Source: CBCYMI01 sp965183855 (lineage in GTDB: Bacteria; Pseudomonadota; Alphaproteobacteria; Caulobacterales; Maricaulaceae). Taken from it: a DNA stretch of 45,813 bases. The notes beneath the pieces were generated by a model that saw only the letters and a list, made by a program, of their open reading frames with translations, was not told where the DNA came from and ran no database searches. The stretch is from contig CBCYMI010000041.1 in the NCBI GenBank assembly GCA_965183855.1, positions 1 through 45,813 of the forward strand, read 5' to 3'. Both the position numbers and the translations under genes were made by a program. This document shows, in pieces, positions 36,427 to 45,576 of this stretch (the stretch's first letter is position 1; each line of letters begins with the position of its first letter).

Positions 36427-36894
36427 TTAGGAATCCTGAGCCTCAATAATAAGTTTTCCACCCAATTTTTCGATAGCATTTACCACAGATTTTGATGCTC
36501 GTTTTACTTTTATCTCTATTTTTGTTTTCAGTTCACCATTCCCCAACAAGCTTATACCATCAAACGAACGACGAACAAGACCTGAATCAATCAAAACATT
36601 CTGAGTGATTATTTTTTCTGCATCAATTTTTTTCTGATCAATTGCTGTTTGCAATCTATCCAGGTTTAAAACTGCATAACGTGATTTAAAAGGAGAATTA
36701 AATCCTCTTTTAGGCAACCGCCTGTAAATTGGCATCTGCCCCCCTTCAAATCCTTTAATTGCAACTCCTGAGCGAGATTTCTGTCCCTTTTGACCTCTCC
36801 CTGCAGTTTTACCTTTACCAGAACCATGACCTCTTCCAACACGAATTCGTTTTTTTCTGGCATTCTCATTATCTTTTAGCTCGCCTAAATGCAT
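36427..36894 (-). CDS. rplO: 50S ribosomal protein L15
   Basis: 155 residues with the glycine-rich RVGRGHGSGKGKTAGRGQKGQ and GFEGGQMPIYRRLPKRGF that define L15. It lies between rpmD and secY; a 220-base spacer separates it from secY, where a separate promoter for secY-adk could lie. Confidence 0.98.
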   Translation of the reverse strand: MHLGELKDNENARKKRIRVGRGHGSGKGKTAGRGQKGQKSRSGVAIKGFEGGQMPIYRRLPKRGFNSPFKSRYAVLNLDRLQTAIDQKKIDAEKIITQNVLIDSGLVRRSFDGISLLGNGELKTKIEIKVKRASKSVVNAIEKLGGKLIIEAQDS

Positions 36895-36923
36895 TAGCTT
36901 TACTCCTTAAATAGCAGAAAGAA

Positions 36924-37103
36924 TTATGATTCTACAATTTCAACAATATGCGAAATCTTACGAATCATTCCACGTGTCTCTGGTGTATCCTTAAGGGTAC
37001 GAACACGTCCAATGCGACCAAGACCTAATCCTTTTAGTGTCTCTTTTTGATCCTTTGGTCTTCGAATAGCACCTCTGACCTGCTTTACTTTAATTTCTGA
37101 CAT
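36924..37103 (-). CDS. rpmD: 50S ribosomal protein L30
   Basis: A 59-residue protein read by translating the minus strand from ATG 37103 to TAA at 36926-36924. It begins MSEIKVKQVRGAIRR and contains LKGLGLGRIGRVRTLKDTPETRGMI, the L30 signature. It fills the gap between rpsE and rplO exactly where the spc operon has rpmD. Confidence 0.96.
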   Translation of the reverse strand: MSEIKVKQVRGAIRRPKDQKETLKGLGLGRIGRVRTLKDTPETRGMIRKISHIVEIVES

Positions 37104-37155
37104 TCTATCAAACCTTTAATATTCTTTCTATACAAAACAGTTTCTCTGTTTATCA

Positions 37156-37707
37156 CTAATTATTTGCGCTTTGATCAACAGAACTTTTACGTCTTGATAC
37201 AATTTCACTAATCCGTTTACCACGCATGCTGGCAATCAGTCTTGGACTCTTTTGTTTTTTTAATGCCTCAAATGTAGCCCGAACCAGATTATATGCATTT
37301 GGAGCCCCTAAAGACTTACCTGTTACATCCTGAACACCCAGACTTTCTAAAACAGCACGAACAGGACCTCCTGCAATCACGCCTGTTCCAGGAGGCGCCG
37401 CACGCAATAAAACTGTACTTGCACCCCATTTACCAAGACTATCATGATGCAGGGTCCTACCTTCTCTTAACGGCACTCTAATCATATTCTTTTTAGCCTT
37501 ATCCTTTGCTTTTTTCATGGCATCCCCTACTTCTCTTGCCTTACCATGTTCAAAACCAACTTGTCCTTTCTGGTCTCCAGTAACAACCAGAGCAGAAAAA
37601 CTAAACCGTCTTCCTCCTTTTACAACACTCGCCACACGATTAATATGAACAAGTCTTTCCTGAATATCATCATTACGGCCTGTATGACCTTCTTGCTTGC
37701 GTGCCAT
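37156..37707 (-). CDS. rpsE: 30S ribosomal protein S5
   Basis: 183 residues. VHINRVASVVKGGRRFSFSALVVTGD starts the double-stranded RNA-binding-like domain, and GTGVIAGGPVRAVLE is the conserved C-domain motif. The ATG has AGGAGA-like sequence upstream. S5 contributes to decoding accuracy; position in the operon is standard. Confidence 0.98.
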   Translation of the reverse strand: MARKQEGHTGRNDDIQERLVHINRVASVVKGGRRFSFSALVVTGDQKGQVGFEHGKAREVGDAMKKAKDKAKKNMIRVPLREGRTLHHDSLGKWGASTVLLRAAPPGTGVIAGGPVRAVLESLGVQDVTGKSLGAPNAYNLVRATFEALKKQKSPRLIASMRGKRISEIVSRRKSSVDQSANN

Positions 37708-37715
37708 TTTTTCTC

Positions 37716-38084
37716 CTAAAATTCCAAACCGTTTTGACGTGCTGATTCTGCCAATAATTTTATATTGCCATGATAAAGATAAGCGCCTCGATCAAAGACA
37801 ATTTGCTTGGCTCCCGCCTTTATACCACGTTCTGCGATTTTCTTACCAATAATTTGTGCAGGAGACTCCGTGTTCTTCTTATCCTGGAGACATTTTTTGA
37901 TTTCACTTTCCAATGTCGAAGCCATTGCTATTGTATGCCCTTTATGATCGTCTATGATCTGAGCATAAATATTCTTCGAAGACCGAAAAACAGACAAGCG
38001 CATACGACCTGGTCTAATACGCTTTGAAATCGTGCTTCTAACACGGTGCATTCTGCGTTTAAATCTATCTTTAGTATTAATCAT
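37716..38084 (-). CDS. rplR: 50S ribosomal protein L18
   Basis: 122 residues with RLSVFRSSKNIYAQIIDD and the terminal FDRGAYLYHGNIKLLAESARQNGLEF typical of L18, which binds 5S rRNA. Three bases separate it from rplF upstream. Confidence 0.97.
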   Translation of the reverse strand: MINTKDRFKRRMHRVRSTISKRIRPGRMRLSVFRSSKNIYAQIIDDHKGHTIAMASTLESEIKKCLQDKKNTESPAQIIGKKIAERGIKAGAKQIVFDRGAYLYHGNIKLLAESARQNGLEF

Positions 38085-38087
38085 AAT

Positions 38088-38621
38088 CTATTTTTTCTTA
38101 CCTTCTTTGAGTAAAATAACCTCATCAATATAACGAATCCCTTTCCCTTTATAAGGCTCTGGTCTTCTATATTGACGAATTTCCGCTGCAGTCTGACCAA
38201 CTTTTTGTTTATCTATGCCAGATATTTTTATCTCTGTCGGCTTTGTTGTCTCCAATTTAATCCCTTCTGGTGGGCTATAAAGGATATCATGACTATATCC
38301 TAATTGTAGATTTACAGCACTTCCTTTCATCTGAGCCCGATAACCAACTCCTACAAGCTGAAGCGTTTTTTCATATCCTTTCGTTGTTCCTTCGATCATA
38401 TTGGCAATTAGAGTTCTTGACATTCCCCACATTGCATACGCCTTTTTTGATTCCAGACCAGGAATTAAAATACAATTTCCATTTTCTATTTTTGTTTTCA
38501 CTTCTCTTGGCAGTTTAACAGAAAGTGCACCCTTAGGTCCGTTAACACAAACCATGCCATTTTTTTGCTCTATTGTTACCCCTGAAGGAATTTCGATAGG
38601 TTTTTTACCAATTCTAGACAT
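38088..38621 (-). CDS. rplF: 50S ribosomal protein L6
   Basis: 177 residues starting MSRIGKKPIEIP; the ATG at 38621 is eight bases after AAGGA (38634-38630), better spaced than the adjacent ATG at 38624. The C-terminal RRPEPYKGKGIRYIDE is the 23S rRNA-binding signature. Confidence 0.97.
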   Translation of the reverse strand: MSRIGKKPIEIPSGVTIEQKNGMVCVNGPKGALSVKLPREVKTKIENGNCILIPGLESKKAYAMWGMSRTLIANMIEGTTKGYEKTLQLVGVGYRAQMKGSAVNLQLGYSHDILYSPPEGIKLETTKPTEIKISGIDKQKVGQTAAEIRQYRRPEPYKGKGIRYIDEVILLKEGKKK

Positions 38622-38632
38622 CATTCTTGTCC

Positions 38633-39028
38633 TTAACTAATCTGACACAATACTTCACCACCCACATTGTTTTTTCTTGCAACAGCATCTGACATAACGC
38701 CTTTTGATGTGGATAATATGGAAATACCCAGTCCATTTCTAACATGAGGAAGATTCTTTACAGACTTATAAACACGTCTTCCCGGTTTTGAAATCCGTTT
38801 TATATTTGAAATAACAGACTCACCATTATAATATTTTAAATTAATCTCAAAAGCACTAAAACTATCTTCCTGTACTTCTATATAACTCTTGACGAAACCT
38901 TCTTCAACCAAAACATCCAAAACATGTTTGCGCAGCTTTGATGCAGGTGTCATTACTGTTTTATGACCACGAAGTAACGAATTTCTTATACGAGTTAACA
39001 TATCTCCTAAAGGATCTGAAATAGCCAT
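38633..39028 (-). CDS. rpsH: 30S ribosomal protein S8
   Basis: 131 residues with DPLGDMLTRIRN at the start and GLGISILSTSKGVMSD near the end, the S8 hallmarks. It lies between rpsN and rplF, 12 bases after rpsN. In many bacteria S8 also represses the spc operon; no such site was identified here. Confidence 0.98.
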   Translation of the reverse strand: MAISDPLGDMLTRIRNSLLRGHKTVMTPASKLRKHVLDVLVEEGFVKSYIEVQEDSFSAFEINLKYYNGESVISNIKRISKPGRRVYKSVKNLPHVRNGLGISILSTSKGVMSDAVARKNNVGGEVLCQIS

Positions 39029-39040
39029 GTATTTCTCCTT

Positions 39041-39346
39041 CTACCAACTTGATTTAACAACACCAGGAATAACACCTGCAAGTGCATATTCACGCAATGC
39101 TATTCTAGACATTTTATACATACGATCATACCCACGTGGACGACCTGTCACTAAACACCGATTTCTATATCGTGTTGGAGCTGAATTTCTTGGAAGTTCA
39201 GAAAGCTTTCTCTGAGCATCCATCCTTTCTTCAAAAGGCTTTTCTTTGTCTCTTGCAATTGCTTTAAGCTTAAGACGCCTTTGCATATATCTTTTTGCAA
39301 GTCTTTCACGTTTTAAGTTTCGCATTATTGCACTTTTTTTTGCCAT
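39041..39346 (-). CDS. rpsN: 30S ribosomal protein S14 (zinc-free type)
   Basis: 101 residues, the long form without the CxxC pairs of zinc-binding S14. LPRNSAPTRYRNRCLVTGRPRGY and the terminal REYALAGVIPGVVKSSW are typical. Position between rplE and rpsH is standard. Confidence 0.97.
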   Translation of the reverse strand: MAKKSAIMRNLKRERLAKRYMQRRLKLKAIARDKEKPFEERMDAQRKLSELPRNSAPTRYRNRCLVTGRPRGYDRMYKMSRIALREYALAGVIPGVVKSSW

Positions 39347-39393
39347 TTACCTTTGCCTCCATAATACGGGGTAATTTTCGCTTTCATTACATG

Positions 39394-39954
39394 TTAATTT
39401 ATAAACGGGAAGTCAAATTCAGCCAATAAGACCTTTGCTTCTTTATCTGTTTTTGCAGAAGTCTGTACGACAATATTCATTCCTCTAACCTTATCAACAG
39501 TATCATAATTGATTTCAGGAAAAATAATATGCTCTTTAATTCCTAAAGCATAATTACCAAATCCATCAAAACTTTTTGATTTTAAACCTCTAAAATCTTT
39601 TGCTCTTGGCAAAGCAATATTCATTAATCGATCAAGAAACTCATACATACGATTGCCTCTTAAGGTTACTTTTGCACCAATGGGCATGCCTTCCCTTAGT
39701 TTAAACCCAGCAAGCGATTTCTTGGCTCTCGTTGCAATTGGTTTTTGTCCCGTAATCAATGCCAAATCTTCTAAAATTCCTGGTAATTTTTTGGAATCCT
39801 GAACAAGTTCTCCTGCACCAATACTAACAATAACTTTTTCAATTCCAGGAATTTGCATAACATTTTTATACTTAAATTCTTTTTGAAGCTTTTGACGTAT
39901 ACTCGCTTCATAACGCGTTTTAAGTCTTGGTTGATATGTTTTTTCTTCAGACAT
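39394..39954 (-). CDS. rplE: 50S ribosomal protein L5
   Basis: 186 residues with GQKPIATRAKKSLAGFKLREG and the terminal FDFPFIN of L5, which binds 5S rRNA and contacts P-site tRNA. Its start overlaps the end of rplX by eight bases. Confidence 0.98.
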   Translation of the reverse strand: MSEEKTYQPRLKTRYEASIRQKLQKEFKYKNVMQIPGIEKVIVSIGAGELVQDSKKLPGILEDLALITGQKPIATRAKKSLAGFKLREGMPIGAKVTLRGNRMYEFLDRLMNIALPRAKDFRGLKSKSFDGFGNYALGIKEHIIFPEINYDTVDKVRGMNIVVQTSAKTDKEAKVLLAEFDFPFIN

Positions 39955-40267
39955 CTATCACCTCGCCTGACTGTTTTGAAAAACGAACCTTACGCCCATC
40001 TTCCAATCTTTTAAACCCAACGCGCACAGGCTTTCCTGTCTTTGGATCCTTATGCGCGACATTTGAAATTGCGATAGGAGATTCAAAGCTAATAATACCA
40101 CCTTCTGGAGAAGACTGACTTGGCTTTTGATGTTTTTTTACAAGATTAGCGCCTTGCACCAACACTTTTTGGTCTTTTAATAAAACCTTCTGCACTTCAC
40201 CTTCCATACCTTTATCACGTCCCGCAATAATGATAACCTGGTCTCCTTTTTTTATCTTTGCCGCCAT
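39947..40267 (-). CDS. rplX: 50S ribosomal protein L24
   Basis: 106 residues with the KOW motif KKGDQVIIIAGRDKGMEGEV at the start. Its ATG shares one base with the rplN stop (TAATG). L24 starts 50S assembly at the 5' end of 23S rRNA. Confidence 0.97.
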   Translation of the reverse strand: MAAKIKKGDQVIIIAGRDKGMEGEVQKVLLKDQKVLVQGANLVKKHQKPSQSSPEGGIISFESPIAISNVAHKDPKTGKPVRVGFKRLEDGRKVRFSKQSGEVIDV

Positions 40268-40632
40268 TATAATGTCTCCTTGGCACGTGAAGCTATTTTC
40301 ATATGTTTCTTTGCTCTTAGCTCTCTTGGGACAGGTCCAAATACACGTGTTCCCAAAGGCTCATTCTGATTATTAACCAAAACGGCAGCAGCTTTATCAA
40401 ACCTTACCACTGAACCATCCGCTCTTTTAATCAGTTTTTGTCTGACGATCACCGCTTTTCGAACATCTCCTTTTTTCACACGCCCCCCTGGAGATGCTGA
40501 TTTTACAGAAACAATAATAACATCTCCAACATGAGCATACCTTCTTTTAGAGCCACCAATTACCTTAATGCATTGAAGCTTTTGTGCTCCTGAATTATCT
40601 GCTGCTTCTAATACTGACTGTACCTGTATCAT
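40267..40632 (-). CDS. rplN: 50S ribosomal protein L14
   Basis: 121 residues, starting MIQVQSVLEAADNSGA with the L14 signature ending GTRVFGPVPRELR. It is joined to rplX by a one-base overlap. AAGGAAG lies before its ATG. Confidence 0.98.
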   Translation of the reverse strand: MIQVQSVLEAADNSGAQKLQCIKVIGGSKRRYAHVGDVIIVSVKSASPGGRVKKGDVRKAVIVRQKLIKRADGSVVRFDKAAAVLVNNQNEPLGTRVFGPVPRELRAKKHMKIASRAKETL

Positions 40633-40663
40633 AAAACTTCCTTCTACCCGAAATCTGTAAATC

Positions 40664-40903
40664 TCAAGTGTCTAATTTCCTAATGAATTCCCATTTTTTT
40701 AGTTTTGATTTGGGAGCACATTCTTGAAATACGATTTTCTCTCCTTGCTTACACTGATTTTGTTCATCATGCACATGGTATTTTTTTGATGTTCTAACCG
40801 TTTTTTTTAACAAAGGATGCAGAAATGTTCTTTTAGATTCAACAACTCTCGTTTTACTGTTTTTATCACTTAGCACAACACCTTGTAAAACACGCTTTGG
40901 CAT
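40664..40903 (-). CDS. rpsQ: 30S ribosomal protein S17
   Basis: 79 residues starting MPKRVLQGVVLSDKN, with the conserved KRTFLHPLLKKTVRTSKKYHVHDE. An eight-base T run (40801-40808, plus strand) inside the gene is in frame, a useful contrast to the broken genes further right. Two bases follow rpmC. Confidence 0.97.
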   Translation of the reverse strand: MPKRVLQGVVLSDKNSKTRVVESKRTFLHPLLKKTVRTSKKYHVHDEQNQCKQGEKIVFQECAPKSKLKKWEFIRKLDT

Positions 40904-40905
40904 TA

Positions 40906-41121
40906 TTATTCTCCTTTATCAGTCTTTGCAAAATCTTTTGATTTCTGACTCAGAACTGTTTTCATTTGCGCAATATCTCGTCTGACAATTCGTATACGTG
41001 CTGTATTCTGCAATTGTCCCGTTGCCTGTTGGCACCTTAAATTAAACTGTTCTTTTTTTCTCTTGCTTATTTCTGTTTCCAGCTGACTTTCTGTCATCGT
41101 ATGCAAATCATTTGCCTTCAT
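40906..41121 (-). CDS. rpmC: 50S ribosomal protein L29
   Basis: 71 residues starting MKANDLHTMTESQLE at ATG 41121, which has AGGAG nine bases upstream; the in-frame TTG at 41139 is unlikely. QFNLRCQQATGQLQNTARIR is the L29 signature. The acidic C-terminal tail KDFAKTDKGE is slightly longer than usual. Confidence 0.96.
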   Translation of the reverse strand: MKANDLHTMTESQLETEISKRKKEQFNLRCQQATGQLQNTARIRIVRRDIAQMKTVLSQKSKDFAKTDKGE

Positions 41122-41154
41122 CTGGTTATACTCCTTCAATTGCCCTATCTGCTA

Positions 41155-41568
41155 TCAATCAAGATAACGGGTAACTATTTTACATTTTACGGGCAGTTTA
41201 GCAGCTCCTAACATTAAAGCTTCTCGGGCAATTGTTTCAGACACACCATCTATTTCAAACATAATGCGCCCTTTTTTTACTTTGGCCGCCCAATATTCAG
41301 GAGATCCTTTACCTTTACCCATTCTAACCTCTGTTGGTTTTTTACTAACTGGAGTATCTGGAAAAATACGAATCCAGACACGCCCCTGACGTTTCATTTG
41401 TCGCGTAATCGCACGCCTTGTCGCTTCGATCTGGCGAGATGTAATTCTTTCTGATTCCAGTGCTTTTAAAGCATAGGCACCAAAATTAAGCATAAAGCCA
41501 CCCTTGGCCGTTCCATGTATCCGCCCTTTATGCATTTTTCTATATTTTGTTTTTTTCGGTTGTAACAT
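41155..41568 (-). CDS. rplP: 50S ribosomal protein L16
   Basis: 137 residues, MLQPKKTKYRKMHKGR at the start and RIFPDTPVSKKPTEVRMGKGKG in the middle, both invariant parts of L16. Normal length; it lies between rpsC and rpmC. Confidence 0.98.
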   Translation of the reverse strand: MLQPKKTKYRKMHKGRIHGTAKGGFMLNFGAYALKALESERITSRQIEATRRAITRQMKRQGRVWIRIFPDTPVSKKPTEVRMGKGKGSPEYWAAKVKKGRIMFEIDGVSETIAREALMLGAAKLPVKCKIVTRYLD

Positions 41569-41605
41569 TAAAAAACCTCAAAAGTTAAAAACTGAATTGC
41601 CAAGT

Positions 41606-42316
41606 TTAGCTAGCATTATGCGCTAAACTTTTTTCTTTGTTTTCTCCTTTATTTTGGAGATGTTTTTCCTGAGCATAAGGGTCATGTTCCATTATTTCAC
41701 CTTTATAAATCCAAACTTTCACACCAATAATTCCCATTGCTGTTTTAGCTCTTGCAACACCATAATCAATATCAGCACGCAATGTATGTAAAGGAACGCT
41801 CCCTTCTTGATATTTTTCACTTCTTGCTATTTCAGCGCCTCCCAGACGTCCAGAAAGGATAATCTTACAGCCCTTTGCTCCCATCCGCATAGCAGATTGC
41901 AATGACCGTTTCATTGTTCTTCTAAAAGCAGCACGCCTTTCCAATTGCAAAGCAATACTTTCAGCAACAAGTTTTGCATCAGTTTCTGGCTTGCGTACTT
42001 CTACAATATTCAAAAAAACCTCACCATCAGAAACTTTTTCTGAAATCTGCTTACGAAGCTTTTCAATATCATTTCCTTTTTTTCCAATGACAATTCCTGG
42101 TCTTGCTGCATAAATTGTAATACGACAAATCTTGTGAGGACGCTCGATTATAACCCTTGATATACCAGCTTGTTTTAATTTTTCATTGATAAAATTTCTG
42201 ATTTTTAGATCTTCATGTAAAAGATCACCACAACCTGACCTTTTCATAAACCAACGTGAATTCCAGGTGCGATTTATTCCAAGTCTAAAGCCAATTGGAT
42301 TTGTTTTCTGACCCAT
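41606..42316 (-). CDS. rpsC: 30S ribosomal protein S3
   Basis: 236 residues with the KH domain (GIVIGKKGNDIEKLR) and the C-terminal VPLHTLRADIDYGVARA. It shares one base with rplV (TAATG). The tail after GEIMEHDP is rich in Gln, Lys and Glu, as often in alphaproteobacteria. Confidence 0.98.
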   Translation of the reverse strand: MGQKTNPIGFRLGINRTWNSRWFMKRSGCGDLLHEDLKIRNFINEKLKQAGISRVIIERPHKICRITIYAARPGIVIGKKGNDIEKLRKQISEKVSDGEVFLNIVEVRKPETDAKLVAESIALQLERRAAFRRTMKRSLQSAMRMGAKGCKIILSGRLGGAEIARSEKYQEGSVPLHTLRADIDYGVARAKTAMGIIGVKVWIYKGEIMEHDPYAQEKHLQNKGENKEKSLAHNAS

Positions 42317-42696
42317 TAGGCAGCCTCCTCATGTTCACGAACAATAATCGTTAGTTCGCTAAAATATTTAAGAATTTTCGCACCTCGACCTCTTGCGCGT
42401 GCCCGAAATCTTTTCATAACCATTTTTTTTCCTACATAAGCTTCTTTGACAACCAATGAATCAATATCAAGATCATGATTGTTTTCAGCATTGGAAATTG
42501 CCGATTGAAGACATTTCCTTACTTCATTGGAAATTCTCTTACGAGAAAATTCAAGATCGGCTAAAGCTTTATCAACCTTTTTTCCTCTAATCATGGAGGC
42601 AACCAGATTTAGCTTTTGCGGACTAATACGAACCATGGATAATCTGGCAATTGCCTCATTATCCTGACACCTTCTTGGGTTGGAAGCTTTCCCCAT
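42316..42696 (-). CDS. rplV: 50S ribosomal protein L22
   Basis: 126 residues with ARLSMVRISPQKLNLVASMIRGK and the terminal RARARGRGAKILKYFSELTIIV of L22, which lines the exit tunnel. It lies three bases after rpsS. Confidence 0.98.
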   Translation of the reverse strand: MGKASNPRRCQDNEAIARLSMVRISPQKLNLVASMIRGKKVDKALADLEFSRKRISNEVRKCLQSAISNAENNHDLDIDSLVVKEAYVGKKMVMKRFRARARGRGAKILKYFSELTIIVREHEEAA

Positions 42697-42699
42697 AAA

Positions 42700-42978
42700 T
42701 TAACCTCTTTTTGCTTTCTTATCAGCGGCATGACCAGTATAATTCCTTGTTGGTACAAATTCACCAAACTTATGACCTATCATGTCTTCTGTTACTAAAA
42801 TCGGAATAAATTTTTTCCCATTATGAACCTGAAATGTCTGTCCTGCGAATTGAGGAAGAATGGTTGAGCGTCTAGACCAAATCTTGCCAACATTATGCTG
42901 ATTAGCTTCTCTTGCCTGATTTGATTTTTTAATAACATAACCGTCCACAAAAGGACCTTTCCATACAGATCTTGGCAT
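42700..42978 (-). CDS. rpsS: 30S ribosomal protein S19
   Basis: 92 residues, MPRSVWKGPFVDGYV at the start and GHKFGEFVPTRNYTGHAADKKAKRG at the end. This is the rightmost ribosomal gene in the window with an unbroken frame; six bases separate it from rplB. Confidence 0.98.
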   Translation of the reverse strand: MPRSVWKGPFVDGYVIKKSNQAREANQHNVGKIWSRRSTILPQFAGQTFQVHNGKKFIPILVTEDMIGHKFGEFVPTRNYTGHAADKKAKRG

Positions 42979-42984
42979 TATGCT

Positions 42985-43823
42985 TTACCTTTTCTTTCTC
43001 AAATGTCTTGAACGAATAATATATTTATTTGTTGCCTTATTATTCCGTGTTCTTTTCCCTTTTGTTGACTTCCCCCATGGCGTGACAGGATGTCTTCCAC
43101 CTGAACTTCTTCCTTCTCCTCCTCCATGAGGATGATCAATCGGATTCATGGCAACACCTCTAACAGAAGGTCTTTTTCCTAACCATCTTTTTCGTCCAGC
43201 CTTACCCAAATTAATATTTGAATGATCCGGATTAGAAACAGATCCAACACTCGCCATACACGTATCAAGAACCATACGAACCTCTCCTGAAGACAGACGA
43301 ATTTGTGCATAGCCTGCATTTCTTCCCAAATATTGGGCATATCCTCCAGCAGATTTGGCAAGCTGACCTCCCTTTCCAGGTTTCAACTCTATATTATGGA
43401 TAATAGTACCCACAGGCATTGATCTTAAAGGCATTGCATTTCCAGGTTTAATGTCGCATTTTTCTCCCGAAAACGACCTTATCTCCTAATGCAAGCTTTT
43501 GTGGAGCGATAATATAGCTTTTTTGACCATCTTCATATTCAATTAAAGCAATAAAAGCTGTTCTATTTGGATCATATTCAATCCGTTCCACACGTGCAAC
43601 CATATCAAATTTACGGCGAGAAAAATCAACCATTCGATATAGTTTCTTACTTCCTCCACCCCTGCGCCTTGCAGTAATACGTCCTAAATTATTACGACCG
43701 CCCTTTTTGCCAAAACTCTTCAAAAGTGTCTTTTCTGGGCGCCCTTTATATAATTCAGAGCGATCTACCAATACCAAAGCTCGCTTGCCAGGTGATGTCG
43801 GTTTGAATGTTTTTCAATGCCAT
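42985..43823 (-). CDS. rplB: 50S ribosomal protein L2, two frame disruptions
   Basis: The whole L2 protein is encoded from ATG 43823 (MALK) to 42985 (RSRHLRKKR), but across three frames. One extra base lies in the T run at 43810-43814 (plus strand), just after the fourth codon; removing it restores TSPGKRALVLVDRSELYKG. A second extra base lies in the CCC at 43466-43468; removing it restores VVFGEKCDIKPGNAMPLRS. All motifs, including NPIDHPHGGGEG, are present. L2 is essential for peptidyl transfer and subunit joining, so sequence error is more likely than a real defect. Confidence 0.93.
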
Positions 43824-43848
43824 TACAAACTGCTCCTTAATACCTTTT

Positions 43849-44144
43849 TTATATCCCTGCAGCTATATCAATAGACTGCCCTTCTTCTAAGGTAATGATT
43901 GCTTTTTTTCTGATCTTTTCTTTTTCCTAATCGACCACGAAAACGCTTGACCTTACCTTTAAGTTTAATTGTATTTACTGAGAGAACATTTACTTTAAAC
44001 AAAGACTCTACAGCTTCCTTTATATCTTTTTTTATTTGCAGATACAGGAACCCAAAAAATCACTTTATTCTGCTCTGACAATAAAGTTGCTTTTTCTGTA
44101 ATAACAGGAGCCAATACAATATCATAATGTCGATCATTGCTCAT
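43849..44144 (-). CDS. rplW: 50S ribosomal protein L23, two frame disruptions
   Basis: Starts at ATG 44144 (overlapping the rplD stop as ATGA) with MSNDRHYDIVLAPVITEKATLL and ends SIDIAAGI before TAA at 43851-43849. The seven-base T runs at 44027-44033 and 43903-43909 (plus strand) each carry one base too many; correcting both gives a normal L23 with VNTIKLKGKVKRFRGRLGKR. L23 docks SRP and trigger factor at the tunnel exit. Confidence 0.9.
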
Positions 44145-44776
44145 GCCAGTCTTCCTTCCAGTTCTTTAACAGCTTCACACGTCAAAATTAGAATTTTATG
44201 ACGTAAAATATCATAAACATTAATTCCAATAACAGGAAGAATATTAATCTTATCAAGATTGGCGCTGGCACGTTTTAATTTTGGATTGCATTCCCTACCA
44301 GTAATAATAAGCGCCTTATCAATCCCTAATCTATTAAAAATAGAGGTGACATTTTTTGTTTTCTCTGATTGTACAGATTCATTTTCGATAATAATTAAAG
44401 TCTTATCTTTATATTTCGAAGACAAAGCATGCTTAAGCGCCAATCTTCTTACTTTTTTTCTGAATCTTGTGCGCATGACTCCTGTTAACAGGACCATGAG
44501 CTTTTCCTCCGCCTCTAAATTGAGGAGCAGATTTTGCTCCATGACGTGCCCCACCACTTCCTTTTTGACGATACATCTTAGCTTTCGTTAAACTAATTTG
44601 GGCACGTGTCTTGGTCTGATGGCTAACAGAAATGTGATCTTGCCAATTGCCACCTAACCACTCGATGCAGCAAAATCCTTGCGTGGCTCTAACATATAAA
44701 TTGAATCAGCTAATTCAATCTCACCAGCCTTCTTCGCTGTCTTTTCAGATGAAAATGAAGTAATCTCAACTTTCAT
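44141..44776 (-). CDS. rplD: 50S ribosomal protein L4, three frame disruptions
   Basis: Encoded from ATG 44776 (MKVEITSFSSEKT) to 44141. An extra base in the A run at 44672-44675, one missing base near 44630-44634 and an extra base in the T run at 44453-44459 (plus strand) break the frame. Corrected, it reads through LHRVVRWQLA, the GSGGARHGAKSAPQFRGGGKAHGP tunnel-loop region and LALKHALSSK. Content is otherwise normal for L4. Confidence 0.9.
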
Positions 44777-44841
44777 TTTGAATGCCTTTTTATTTTAATC
44801 AACTTTTTATTCAGTTTGCATTTTGTTCTTTTTCTTCGCCT

Positions 44842-45575
44842 TTATTTTTCAGCGGATTTTTGATCCTGATCTTTTTGTTTTTCTGATTTCTTTTTAACAG
44901 GCTCAACACTTGCTGGATAAGGTAAATCCTTAACTTTTGTTCCTTTAATAGAATCTCTTATTTTAACCCAGGAATTTTCTGAACTGGGAATGCCTCCTTT
45001 TACATAGATTAATCCTTCATCGGCGAGCACTCTTAATACTTGCAAATTCTGCACTGTTCTTTGAACAGCCCCCATTTGACCTGCCATTTTTTTTACCTTT
45101 AAAAACACGACCCGGATCCTGACATTGTCCTGTTGAACCATGCGCTCTGTGAGAAATGGAGACCCCGTGAGTTGCTCTTCCTCCTCCAAAAGAATGGCGT
45201 TTCATACTACCTGCAAAGCCCTTACCTATCGTAATTCCTGTGACATCTACTTTTTTGACCAGAAATAAAATGATCTGCCCTTAACTTAGAGCCAATATCA
45301 ACCAACGCGTCAGGAGCAACTCGAAATTCCGCAAGCTTTTTTTTAGGCTTTATTTTTACCTTCGCAAAGCGTTCCTTTTCTGCTTTGGAAACCCTGTTCA
45401 ATTTGGCTTCCCCTGCGCCTAATTGTAGTGCAGTATATCCATCCTTTTCCTGCGTTTTTTGAGCAATCACCTGGCAATTATCCAAAGATAATATTGTTAC
45501 TGGAATTCGCGTTCCATCTTCATCAAAAATACAGGACATCCCCAATTTACGTGCAATTAAACCCGAGCGCATCAT
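44842..45575 (-). CDS. rplC: 50S ribosomal protein L3, two frame disruptions
   Basis: Starts MMRSGLIARKLGMS at ATG 45575, with GGAG seven bases upstream, or at the next ATG, 45572. The T runs at 45251-45256 and 45087-45094 (plus strand) each appear one base too long; correcting them joins SGQKVDVTGIT, KRHSFGGGRATHGVS and KMAGQMGAVQRTVQNL. The Lys- and Gln-rich tail is usual for alphaproteobacterial L3. Confidence 0.9.
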
Positions 45576-45576
45576 T

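Noticed and set aside
36666..36869. Minus-strand 67-residue frame inside rplO.
   Set aside because: Alternative frame of an intact L15 gene with low-complexity sequence; no ribosome site.
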